DNA of 8,243 nucleotides from contig JBOFSR010000156.1 of assembly GCA_051651645.1 (NCBI GenBank), forward strand, positions 1 to 8,243, given 5' to 3'. A program made the position numbers and the translations under genes. Positions 1-6,150 of the stretch are shown in pieces. Every line of letters starts with the position of its first letter. Within the stretch, counting starts at the first letter, position 1. Below the pieces are notes generated by a model. The model had not been told where the DNA came from. It saw only the letters and a list, made by a program, of their open reading frames with translations, and made no database searches. This DNA is from JBOFSR01 sp051651645 (GTDB lineage: Bacteria > Spirochaetota > Spirochaetia > Treponematales > Treponemataceae).

Positions 1-635
1 TGAATGGCATCGATTAATTCCTTTTTATTTTCTGCCTTTTTTGCACCGACAGAACTTCCAGCACAACAAGGTTTTATAAAAACAGGAAAAGAAAATGTCT
101 GAGTGATTTTTTCAAGCTCTGCGGCAAAAGAGTTTTCTAAGACACAGCTGCTCTCATGAATTGTTAAAAAGGGAACAACGGGCAATTTTTCTTGTAGCCA
201 AATTTGCTTAGTTTTTTCTTTATCCATAGCAACGGCACTTGCCATAACGCCAGCTCCAACATACGGCAAATCAAGCATTTCAAAAAGGCCTTGAATCGTG
301 CCATCTTCACCAAAAGTTCCATGCAATACAGGAAAAACAACATCAACTTTTAAAAATTCTTTGTTGTCCAAAAGGACAAAGCTGGAGGTTTGCCCCCCCG
401 CTGGCAAAAGAACAAGATGATTTTTAGAATCGACAAGATTCAAAATAGCATTTTCATCGCTTTTGATACGCTCAATTTCAGAGTCTGATTGTAAAAACCA
501 CATTCCCTGCTTATTAATTCCAATGAGAATGATTTCATGCTTTTGTGTATCAATATGGCGAACAACGGAACTAGCAGAACGAAGCGAAACCTCATGCTCA
601 CTGCTTTTGCCACCAAAAATTATTGCAACTTTCAT
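1..635 (-). CDS. ddl: D-alanine--D-alanine ligase, DdlA type (N-terminal part, cut by window start)
   Basis: Cytoplasmic ATP-grasp ligase that joins two D-Ala to make the dipeptide of peptidoglycan precursors. The 211 visible residues hold the N-terminal substrate domain: FGGKSSEHEVSLRSA (residues 7-21; Glu13 matches catalytic Glu15 of E. coli DdlB), VFPVLHGTFGEDGTIQG (100-116), PYVGAGVMASAVAMDK (124-139), and the start of the ATP-grasp domain with FIKPCCAGSSVG (186-197; Lys188 for ATP, Ser194/195). An extra stretch at about 55-97 makes it DdlA/VanA-length rather than DdlB-length. The start is ATG 635-633 with AGAAGG five bases upstream. It is the last visible gene of the receptor-kinase-regulator operon, 34 bases after the regulator. 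Two cysteines stand where Arg/Asn-type residues are usual before GSS. The omega-loop that separates D-Ala-D-Ala from D-Ala-D-Lac or D-Ser ligases lies outside the window, so a Van-type specificity cannot be excluded, though the family is certain. Confidence 0.95.
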   Translation of the reverse strand, partial: MKVAIIFGGKSSEHEVSLRSASSVVRHIDTQKHEIILIGINKQGMWFLQSDSEIERIKSDENAILNLVDSKNHLVLLPAGGQTSSFVLLDNKEFLKVDVVFPVLHGTFGEDGTIQGLFEMLDLPYVGAGVMASAVAMDKEKTKQIWLQEKLPVVPFLTIHESSCVLENSFAAELEKITQTFSFPVFIKPCCAGSSVGAKKAENKKELIDAI

Positions 636-669
636 ATTTTCCTTCTATTTTTAGTGCGAATAAAATAAA

Positions 670-1365
670 TCAGGGCGAAATAAATTTGTAGCCAACGCCA
701 CGCACTGTTTGAATATACTTAGGCACATCCCCTACATCGCCGAGTTTTTGTCGTAATCGAGCAACGTGAACGTCAATAGTTCGTGTGGAAACAACGCCCT
801 CATAGCCCCAAACCGCCTGTAACAACTGCTCTCGAGACACGATATCGCCCTCATTGCTATAGAAAAACTCCAGCAATTTTATTTCTTGTGCAAGCAAAGC
901 GATTTCTGTTCCCTTTACTGTCACAAATCCCCGCTTTAAATCAATTTTAACATCGGAACTTTTTGTTTTAATTGAAACGGCCTTTACACTTTTCAGTGCC
1001 TCGCTACGACGAACCTGCACTTGAATACGAGCCAACAACTCAGGCATCTCAAAAGGTTTTGGCAGATAATCATCGGCACCAAGCTGAAAGCCAACAATTT
1101 TATCTTCAATTTGACCCTTTGCCGTAACCATTATAATCGGAGTATTATTCCCCTCTTTACGCAAATTTTCACATACCGAAAAACCATCCATACCTGGAAG
1201 CATTACATCAAGCACAATCACATCAGGCTTACTATCACGTGCAGAAGCTAAACCCTCTAAACCAGTTTCAGCCGTAGTAACACTATAACCTTCTGCCTCA
1301 AGCCTATCACACATTGTCATTCGTAGCCCTGGCTCATCCTCAATTAATAAAATTTGTTTTTCCAT
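670..1365 (-). CDS. OmpR/PhoB-family response regulator
   Basis: Cytoplasmic DNA-binding regulator of 231 residues, the usual length for the family. The receiver domain (about 3-118) has the acidic pocket Glu9/Asp10, phospho-acceptor Asp53 in VLDVMLPGMDG, Thr81 and Lys103 in LPKPF. After a linker of about 20 residues comes an OmpR-type winged helix (about 137-230) with SREQLLQAVWG, recognition-helix region RTIDVHVARLRQKLG, and the terminal wing TVRGVGYKF. The start is ATG 1365-1363, preceded by AAGGAAGGG at good spacing; an upstream in-frame GTG (1383) would overlap the kinase stop and bury this ribosome site, so it is rejected. It begins 14 bases after the kinase stop and is surely its partner, phosphorylated by His347 of that kinase. 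Its target genes cannot be read from the sequence; the co-transcribed ddl and its own operon are candidates. Confidence 0.95.
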   Translation of the reverse strand: MEKQILLIEDEPGLRMTMCDRLEAEGYSVTTAETGLEGLASARDSKPDVIVLDVMLPGMDGFSVCENLRKEGNNTPIIMVTAKGQIEDKIVGFQLGADDYLPKPFEMPELLARIQVQVRRSEALKSVKAVSIKTKSSDVKIDLKRGFVTVKGTEIALLAQEIKLLEFFYSNEGDIVSREQLLQAVWGYEGVVSTRTIDVHVARLRQKLGDVGDVPKYIQTVRGVGYKFISP

Positions 1366-1379
1366 AAAACCCTTCCTTA

Positions 1380-3119
1380 TCACTTTTTTAAATCATCCAA
1401 CGGAATTGTCACTAAAAAAGTCGTGCCTCCACTATTAGATTTTTCTATTTTTATTTCTCCGCCATGCAATTTTATAATCCGTTTAACAAGATTGAGCCCA
1501 ATTCCACTTCCGTCAATTTGCTGCGAATTTGCCTTTGTTCCCCGCTGGAATGGCTCAAAAATAATTTTTTGCTCATGCTTTGGAATCCCTCGTCCTTTGT
1601 CGATAAAGCGAATGCAAACAAAATCTTTTTGCTTTTTTTTCCGACAAATAAGTGATTTATAATCGGTCAGGGTTTCTTTTGTCAGCTTAACCTTCAAGTA
1701 CTTTCCTTCGCTTGCATGCTTTATAGCATTCGTTGCCAAGTTTTGCACAACACTCACAATGGCAATCTCATCACAAAAAAGAAAGATTTTCTCTTTTGAC
1801 AAGTCAATTTCAAACTGAAAGCCAATTTGGGCATGCACAGACAAGGTTTGACTCAAAGTTGAATCCACAAGCTCCACAATATCACATTCTTTTTTCTTAA
1901 TTTTGTCAACAGCAACAATATTTGAATACAACAAATAGTAATCAATACTCTCTTTGAGACGCCGACTTTCTTTATCCAGCATCAAACCATAGCGCACAAT
2001 TTTATCGGGTTTATTAATAATCCCTGAAGCCATATTTTGCCCCGCCGCAGAAACAACAGCAATGGGAGTTTTTAGCTCATGCGTTACCGTCGCAATAAAT
2101 TCTTGCTGGCGTTTTGAAAAATCTTGAATTTGCTTGATATAATGCACAAAAAAAGCTGAGCCAATCAATAAAACGACCAAAACAAAACACGTCAAAACAA
2201 TGAGCGGAATAATTTCTTTCATGACAACAAAATCAACAGAGCCTTCTTTATGAGAAACAAGCAAGTGAAACGGTTCAAAGGCATAAAGTAAAAGGGATTT
2301 ATCCAACTGGGAGTAAAATGATTTTTTTTCAAATTTTTCTACAGGAGTTTTTTCAGGCAAAAGCGTGCTTTGAAAGCGTTGAATAAACGAAAAAAATTCC
2401 GTGTTTTCACTAAGAAAATTAAACGAAAAACTCAGTGTTGATTTATCGAAGTAAAAGTCTTCATCAGATTTAAATAAAGTTTTATTCGTTTTACGGTTTT
2501 TAATACAGTAATTAAAATCAAAATTAACGGCAGCCATTTGCTTGATCAGGGTTGGTAAAAACTGCGTAACAAGAACATCCTCATCAATGATGATTTGAAA
2601 AAAAAACAGCGGCGACTCATCTTTTCCAAAAAAAACAGTCATGTTATTAAGCTTAGTTCTGTCAAGAGCCAAAAGTTTTTGTAGCTTATTATTTGATAAA
2701 AAATCCTTATTGAGCAAGGCGTTTAAATCATCTTGTGAAAACTCAATAAACTCAGACAGCACCGTAAATTTTTCTTTATCCCAAATAGAGGGAATTAGCC
2801 TATTTTTGTCAACACGGTAAATAATAATGTGCTTAAAAAGACTGCTAAACTCAGTTGTCTCTTGCCACTTTTTAATTGCACGGGCTGCATCATAAAAAAA
2901 ATTCGTTGTTACCTTTAAGCCTGCGGGAATTGAAAGAATTTCTTCGTTTATCTTTTGAACCAAAAGCAAGCCAGAATTTGACAAAACCAATTCAAGGTTT
3001 TGATGTTTATGCTTTTTCAGTTGCATTAATGAAAAAACTTGAATAACAGCACTCGTTATCCAAAGCAAACAAAGAAAAATTGATAATATAAGCCGCATGG
3101 TATTTTTGTTATATTTCAT
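1380..3119 (-). CDS. Membrane sensor histidine kinase (HisKA-HATPase, no HAMP)
   Basis: A 579-residue class I sensor kinase. One membrane segment at about 9-31 and a second at about 302-325 enclose roughly 270 residues that should face outside the cytoplasm and in which I recognise no known sensor family. Membrane segment two runs almost directly into the dimerisation helix, leaving no room for a HAMP domain. The phospho-acceptor is His347 in FIATVTHELKTPIAVV. The ATPase domain shows the N box (QNLATNAIKHA, 459-469), G1 box DKGRGI (507-512), F box FEPFQRG (521-527) and G2 box GSGIGL (537-542). A lysine-rich insert (about 480-498) separates N and G1 boxes. The gene starts 6 bases after the receptor stop and has no Shine-Dalgarno site there or at the alternative Met8, so translation is probably coupled to the upstream gene. 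It phosphorylates the downstream regulator; its signal is unknown but cell-envelope state is a fair guess given ddl. Confidence 0.95.
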   Translation of the reverse strand: MKYNKNTMRLILSIFLCLLWITSAVIQVFSLMQLKKHKHQNLELVLSNSGLLLVQKINEEILSIPAGLKVTTNFFYDAARAIKKWQETTEFSSLFKHIIIYRVDKNRLIPSIWDKEKFTVLSEFIEFSQDDLNALLNKDFLSNNKLQKLLALDRTKLNNMTVFFGKDESPLFFFQIIIDEDVLVTQFLPTLIKQMAAVNFDFNYCIKNRKTNKTLFKSDEDFYFDKSTLSFSFNFLSENTEFFSFIQRFQSTLLPEKTPVEKFEKKSFYSQLDKSLLLYAFEPFHLLVSHKEGSVDFVVMKEIIPLIVLTCFVLVVLLIGSAFFVHYIKQIQDFSKRQQEFIATVTHELKTPIAVVSAAGQNMASGIINKPDKIVRYGLMLDKESRRLKESIDYYLLYSNIVAVDKIKKKECDIVELVDSTLSQTLSVHAQIGFQFEIDLSKEKIFLFCDEIAIVSVVQNLATNAIKHASEGKYLKVKLTKETLTDYKSLICRKKKQKDFVCIRFIDKGRGIPKHEQKIIFEPFQRGTKANSQQIDGSGIGLNLVKRIIKLHGGEIKIEKSNSGGTTFLVTIPLDDLKK

Positions 3120-3125
3120 ACAGCG

Positions 3126-4349
3126 TTAATCAGTTTGAATATCAGCAAGTTGTAATTTAAGTTTATTTGCCATCGCGGCTAAATCAGAGCAAATAACATT
3201 CACCTCAGAAACAGAATCTTTTTGATTTTCACTAATTTGCGACGTTTTCAATGACGAACTTTCAATACTGCTGATAAGCTCAACAAATTCACCTGCGCTA
3301 AGGCTTAATTCCTGAATCATTGTAGAAAGATTGCTAATATTTTGTGATCCAGAAAATAAATCTTGCTCTGTAACGCCTAAAAAGTCAGTCGTTATTTTGA
3401 CAAGCTTTAAAATCTCTAAAATTGTTCCCTTAATTTCTTGGGCAGAGTTATCCGAATCTTGAGCAAGCTTTTTAATTTCCTTTGCGACAACGGAAAATCC
3501 CTTGCCCAATTCCCCTGCACGAGCGGCTTCAATTGAAGCATTAATAGCTAAAAGATTTGTTTGCGAGGCGATATTTTGTATCATATCAACGACTTTGATA
3601 ATTGTTTCAGACTTTTGCTTGAGATCCAAAATTTTTGCAACAGAGGAAGACATAGACTCAGTGAGCGTTTGCATGCTTGCAATCATTGCATTTGAAAGCT
3701 CCGTGCCTTCCTTAAGCTTTTTGCTCACATTCAAAACGGATTCTGATCCAACTTTTGACAAATTCATGGACTCAACAGACTGATTGTTCATCTCAACAGA
3801 CATACTTGCAAGCGACTTTGTAGACGCCTCAAGCTCCTCAGAGACAACACTTAAATGCTCGGTAAGAGAGCCAACAGAATCCATTACTTTCTTAAACGAG
3901 GTATTATCGCGCAAAAACTCAATTGCTCCAAGAAAATCGCCTTGGTCATTATGCAACAAAGTACTAGAAACTAAGACATGCGCTACCGTGCCGTCTTTTT
4001 TGTAAACATCAATAGGAACGTTAGAAAAAGAAGTTTTATTTTTAATACACTCTTGAACTGGGCATTGAGCAGGATAACAAACGGCGGTTTTGAAAAGATC
4101 ATAACATTTGAGATTTTTTGCCTCGGCCTTGGTATATCCTGTAAAGTTTTCCATAGATAGCGGCCACGTGATAACATTATAATCAGAGTCACGAATATAA
4201 AAGGGGTCATGAATAGCAGAAATAATGCCCTGATCAATAACATGATCCTTTTTTAATTGAGCAATTTCGGCTTTTAACGCTTGGTTTTCAGCTTCAAGGT
4301 TTGATTTATTGAGGGCTACACCTTTGCTCTTTTTCTTTTTATCAAACAT
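3126..4349 (-). CDS. Soluble PAS-domain methyl-accepting chemotaxis-type signalling protein
   Basis: A 407-residue protein with no membrane segment, so a cytoplasmic receptor. Order: lysine-rich start, short coiled coil (about 12-36), PAS domain (about 38-150), then a methyl-accepting signalling bundle (about 151-407). The hairpin tip has the signature IASQTNLLAINASIEAARAG (260-279) followed by GKGFSVVAKEIKKLA, the region that contacts CheA/CheW in known receptors. About 127-130 residues lie on each side of the tip, a symmetric antiparallel bundle without deletions. The PAS domain carries four cysteines at 82, 91, 96 and 101 (C-x8-C-x4-C-x4-C), able in principle to bind a metal, cluster or haem, or to act as a redox switch. 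No C-terminal CheR/CheB tethering pentapeptide is seen. ATG 4349 has GGAG at good spacing. It heads the operon with the kinase, regulator and ddl, so it may feed that system rather than, or as well as, the flagellar one. Family certain; ligand and output unknown. Confidence 0.95.
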   Translation of the reverse strand: MFDKKKKSKGVALNKSNLEAENQALKAEIAQLKKDHVIDQGIISAIHDPFYIRDSDYNVITWPLSMENFTGYTKAEAKNLKCYDLFKTAVCYPAQCPVQECIKNKTSFSNVPIDVYKKDGTVAHVLVSSTLLHNDQGDFLGAIEFLRDNTSFKKVMDSVGSLTEHLSVVSEELEASTKSLASMSVEMNNQSVESMNLSKVGSESVLNVSKKLKEGTELSNAMIASMQTLTESMSSSVAKILDLKQKSETIIKVVDMIQNIASQTNLLAINASIEAARAGELGKGFSVVAKEIKKLAQDSDNSAQEIKGTILEILKLVKITTDFLGVTEQDLFSGSQNISNLSTMIQELSLSAGEFVELISSIESSSLKTSQISENQKDSVSEVNVICSDLAAMANKLKLQLADIQTD

Positions 4350-4369
4350 AAATCTCCTAATCCTTGAAA

Positions 4370-4398
4370 ATTATATATAGTTTTTGGTTTTTATTCAA
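4370..4398 (-). promoter_or_regulatory. Sigma70-type promoter of the receptor-kinase-regulator-ddl operon
   Basis: On the minus strand TTGAAT (4398-4393) and a perfect TATAAT (4375-4370) are separated by 17 bases. Transcription should begin near 4363, giving a leader of only about 14 bases that contains the GGAG site before ATG 4349. The promoter sits in the 59-base gap after the MATE gene, and no terminator is visible there, so some read-through from the MATE gene is likely as well. Confidence 0.75.
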
Positions 4399-4408
4399 GT
4401 TTTTTGAT

Positions 4409-5794
4409 TTAATTTGTCAAATTCTTTAGCCACTTTTCTTTTTTGAGCCACCAAAACGCACCTGAAACTTTTGCAAAATCCGTCAACTTAACCAAACCAT
4501 ACATAATCACAGGACTTAAAAGAGTATACTTTGTCAACACAACCATGAGCGGGACAAAAAGCAATACATTGACCGTTACATCAATTACAACGCCCATCAT
4601 TGAATCTCCGCCTGTTCGAGCAATGGCGTACTGGGCATTAATATAGCACCACATGGGCATATACGCGATGCAAACAAGCAAAAGGCCAAAGGTAACCGAG
4701 CGAGCATCAGCACTCAAATTTGCAAAAACAACGGGAATCAAAAGAAGGGAGGCAAGACCAATCAGACTACCGCCAATACCAAAAAATGGAGAGCCAGATA
4801 AAATCCAGCGAGCCTGATCACGAGCCTCGTCAAGGCGATTTGCACCGAGCGTCCCACCAACAATCACTCCTGTTGAGGTAAAAATCCCACCGATCGCAAT
4901 AAAAAAAAGATTTGCAATATTAAACCCCGCAGCCATTCCAGAAACAATCTCAGAGCCTCCGCGACTATTGTACAAAGCCGTGGTAATCGTTTCTGAAAAA
5001 ACCCACGTCATTTCTGTAATAAGAATCCCAAAGGATTTTGAAAAAATATTTTTTACCAAAGCGATTTTCACTTTGAGAATGTCTAAAATACGCGTTGTAA
5101 ATGCAGGCTGTTTTTTTGCCATATAAATTAAAAAGGCAATCATTTCAAGCATTCGGGCAATAATTGTAGAAACAGCAGCACCTTGCACCTCCATTCGAGT
5201 AGCCCCAAGATTGCCATAAATAAAAAGATAATTAAAAAACGTATTTACCAAGCCTGCAGAAACAGAAATAACAAGAGGCGGCTTAACAAGCCCGATTTCA
5301 CGCATTGAAGAGCTGATCGAGCCAGAAATCACCGTTGGAATCCACGAAAAAGCCAGAACTTTCATGTACAACTCGCCCTGTGCCAAAATAGCGTTTTTGT
5401 CGTGATTTCCATGAACCATAATTGACATCATTTGCTTAGGGCAATAAAACGACAAAAAAGAAAACACTATCCCAATAAAGAGCGTTATAATCAGCTTAAA
5501 ACGAAAAGTTTGCTGCATGCCATTTTTATCTTTTGCACCGTTAAACTGGGACATAAAAATCCCGCTGGACATAAAAACAGTCCCCATCAAAACAAGAAAG
5601 ATAAAATTAATTTGCCCTGCAACATTTACGCCAGACATCTTAATGTCGCCAAGCCCTGCAACCATAAAGTTATCTATCAGCGAAACAAGGCTTTGTAAAA
5701 GTTGCTGAAGCATGACGGGCAAGGCAATCAGAAGGCATTTTTTATAAAAATGGAGCGGCCCAAATAGCGGTTTTTGTGTTATTAAATTTGACAT
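4409..5794 (-). CDS. MATE-family multidrug/toxin efflux transporter
   Basis: An inner-membrane exporter of 461 residues, the normal family length, predicted to form 12 membrane helices in two six-helix halves and to pump cationic drugs or metabolites out against Na+ or H+. Family marks: LIDNFMVAGLG (39-49, with the conserved helix-1 Asp41), the SMREIG region (163-168), FNYLFIYGNLG (187-197), VGGTLGANRLDEAR (312-325) at the equivalent place in the second half, and ARTGGDSMMGVVID (392-405). The start at 5794 has AAGGA four bases upstream. It lies upstream of, and in the same direction as, the receptor operon, with a promoter of that operon in between. A short palindrome overlapping its own likely promoter suggests repression by a MarR-like or similar regulator not encoded in the window. 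The exported compound cannot be read from the sequence. Confidence 0.96.
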   Translation of the reverse strand: MSNLITQKPLFGPLHFYKKCLLIALPVMLQQLLQSLVSLIDNFMVAGLGDIKMSGVNVAGQINFIFLVLMGTVFMSSGIFMSQFNGAKDKNGMQQTFRFKLIITLFIGIVFSFLSFYCPKQMMSIMVHGNHDKNAILAQGELYMKVLAFSWIPTVISGSISSSMREIGLVKPPLVISVSAGLVNTFFNYLFIYGNLGATRMEVQGAAVSTIIARMLEMIAFLIYMAKKQPAFTTRILDILKVKIALVKNIFSKSFGILITEMTWVFSETITTALYNSRGGSEIVSGMAAGFNIANLFFIAIGGIFTSTGVIVGGTLGANRLDEARDQARWILSGSPFFGIGGSLIGLASLLLIPVVFANLSADARSVTFGLLLVCIAYMPMWCYINAQYAIARTGGDSMMGVVIDVTVNVLLFVPLMVVLTKYTLLSPVIMYGLVKLTDFAKVSGAFWWLKKEKWLKNLTN

Positions 5795-5809
5795 AAAATC
5801 CTTTTTAGG

Positions 5810-5838
5810 AATGTATGATATGTACTAAATTTAGTCAA
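5810..5838 (-). promoter_or_regulatory. Possible MATE promoter
   Basis: On the minus strand TTGACT (5838-5833) and a weak TACATT (5815-5810) stand 17 bases apart. Transcription would begin around 5803, almost at the ribosome site AAGGA (5803-5799), which is an unusually short leader, so the -10 assignment is doubtful. TTGACT also occurs at 5890-5885 but without a credible -10 downstream. Confidence 0.35.
5824..5835. promoter_or_regulatory. Palindrome ACTAAATTTAGT, candidate operator of the MATE gene
   Basis: A perfect 12-bp inverted repeat overlaps the putative -35 box and lies about 30 bases upstream of the MATE start codon. A protein bound here would block RNA polymerase. The flanks only partly extend the symmetry. 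Its length and A/T-centred form fit MarR-type sites, but the regulator is not in the window. Confidence 0.4.
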
Positions 5839-6030
5839 GCATTTTTTTAGCGATTTATGCACACGTAACAAATTAAAGCTAAAAAGTCAAATTACTTTAC
5901 AACAGTTACTTCCAAAGCGAGCAATTACGATTTTTTACCCCAACCAGCTTTACAGTGCAATATCTTCAATAAATGATGCGATAGCCGTGCAAAAATCACC
6001 GCAAAATATATTTTTATTTTATGCTGATTA

Positions 6031-6052
6031 ATTAGATAAAATTTTATCTAAT
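6031..6052. promoter_or_regulatory. Perfect 22-bp palindrome, candidate operator of the dehydrogenase promoter
   Basis: ATTAGATAAAA at 6031-6041 is followed directly by its exact reverse complement. It ends two bases before the -35 box and is centred near -47 relative to the predicted start of transcription, a position suited to an activator or to a repressor that occludes the -35. It does not match the Rex, FNR, Fur or CIRCE consensus as I know them. The unbroken symmetry makes chance unlikely even in AT-rich DNA. Confidence 0.65.
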
Positions 6053-6054
6053 AC

Positions 6055-6082
6055 TTGACAAAATATTAAATTGTAGTAAAAT
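6055..6082 (+). promoter_or_regulatory. Strong sigma70-type promoter of the dehydrogenase gene
   Basis: A perfect TTGACA (6055-6060) and TAAAAT (6077-6082) are separated by 16 bases, predicting a start of transcription near 6089 and a leader of about 59 bases. The match to consensus implies high expression, as expected for a central fermentation enzyme. An in-frame ATG at 6094 would fall only about five bases into the message without a ribosome site, which argues against it as the start. Confidence 0.75.
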
Positions 6083-6088
6083 ATTAAA
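6060..6088 (+). repeat. Direct repeat AAAATATTAAA, two copies within the core promoter
   Basis: Identical 11-bp copies at 6060-6070 and 6078-6088 are spaced 18 bases start to start. The first lies in the spacer and the second overlaps the -10 box, so they could be tandem protein sites or just low-complexity AT sequence. Confidence 0.5.
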
Positions 6089-6132
6089 AGAATATGACGA
6101 TTATAATAGTATCGAAGTCATATATATTTTTT

Positions 6133-6150
6133 AAAGGATGGTATACCATG
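6133..6150 (+). promoter_or_regulatory. Ribosome binding site and start codon of the dehydrogenase gene
   Basis: AAAGGA (6133-6138) is nine bases before ATG 6148. This fixes the start at 6148 rather than the in-frame ATG 6094, and makes the protein begin MGNKVTIIGAG, as expected for the family. The site ends in a 12-bp palindrome, ATGGTATACCAT (6138-6149), which includes the first two bases of the start codon. Confidence 0.8.

Larger units (their letters stand above)
5795..6147. other. Divergent intergenic control region
   Basis: This 353-base gap separates the leftward MATE gene from the rightward dehydrogenase gene. It holds a palindrome and possible promoter for MATE near 5810-5838, a 22-bp palindrome plus strong rightward promoter at 6031-6082, and a leader of about 60 bases before the dehydrogenase. 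Between 5840 and 6030 I see no ORF with a start and ribosome site, no stable hairpin with a T run and no RNA gene; it is AT-rich and otherwise featureless. Confidence 0.7.

Noticed and set aside
1366..1383. GTG start six codons upstream for the response regulator
   Set aside because: It overlaps the kinase stop and would cover the strong AAGGAAGGG site that serves ATG 1365.
4363..4399. Inverted repeat CTTGAA / TTCAAG flanking the receptor-operon promoter
   Set aside because: Six-base arms 25 bases apart in AT-rich DNA are expected by chance; one arm is largely the -35 box itself.
5948..6021. Minus-strand open stretch ending in a peptide like CTAIASFIEDIAL, resembling a protein C-terminus
   Set aside because: Only about 22 codons between two stops, no start codon, no ribosome site; could be a gene relic but nothing supports it.
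6058..6074. ACAA...TTGT arrangement as a Rex (NADH-sensing) site
   Set aside because: The half-sites are in the opposite order to the TTGT...ACAA Rex operator and the inner bases do not match.
6094..6147. 18-residue N-terminal extension of the dehydrogenase from ATG 6094
   Set aside because: It would start about five bases after the predicted transcription start with no ribosome site, and the family begins close to the GAGSVGS motif; ATG 6148 has AAAGGA.
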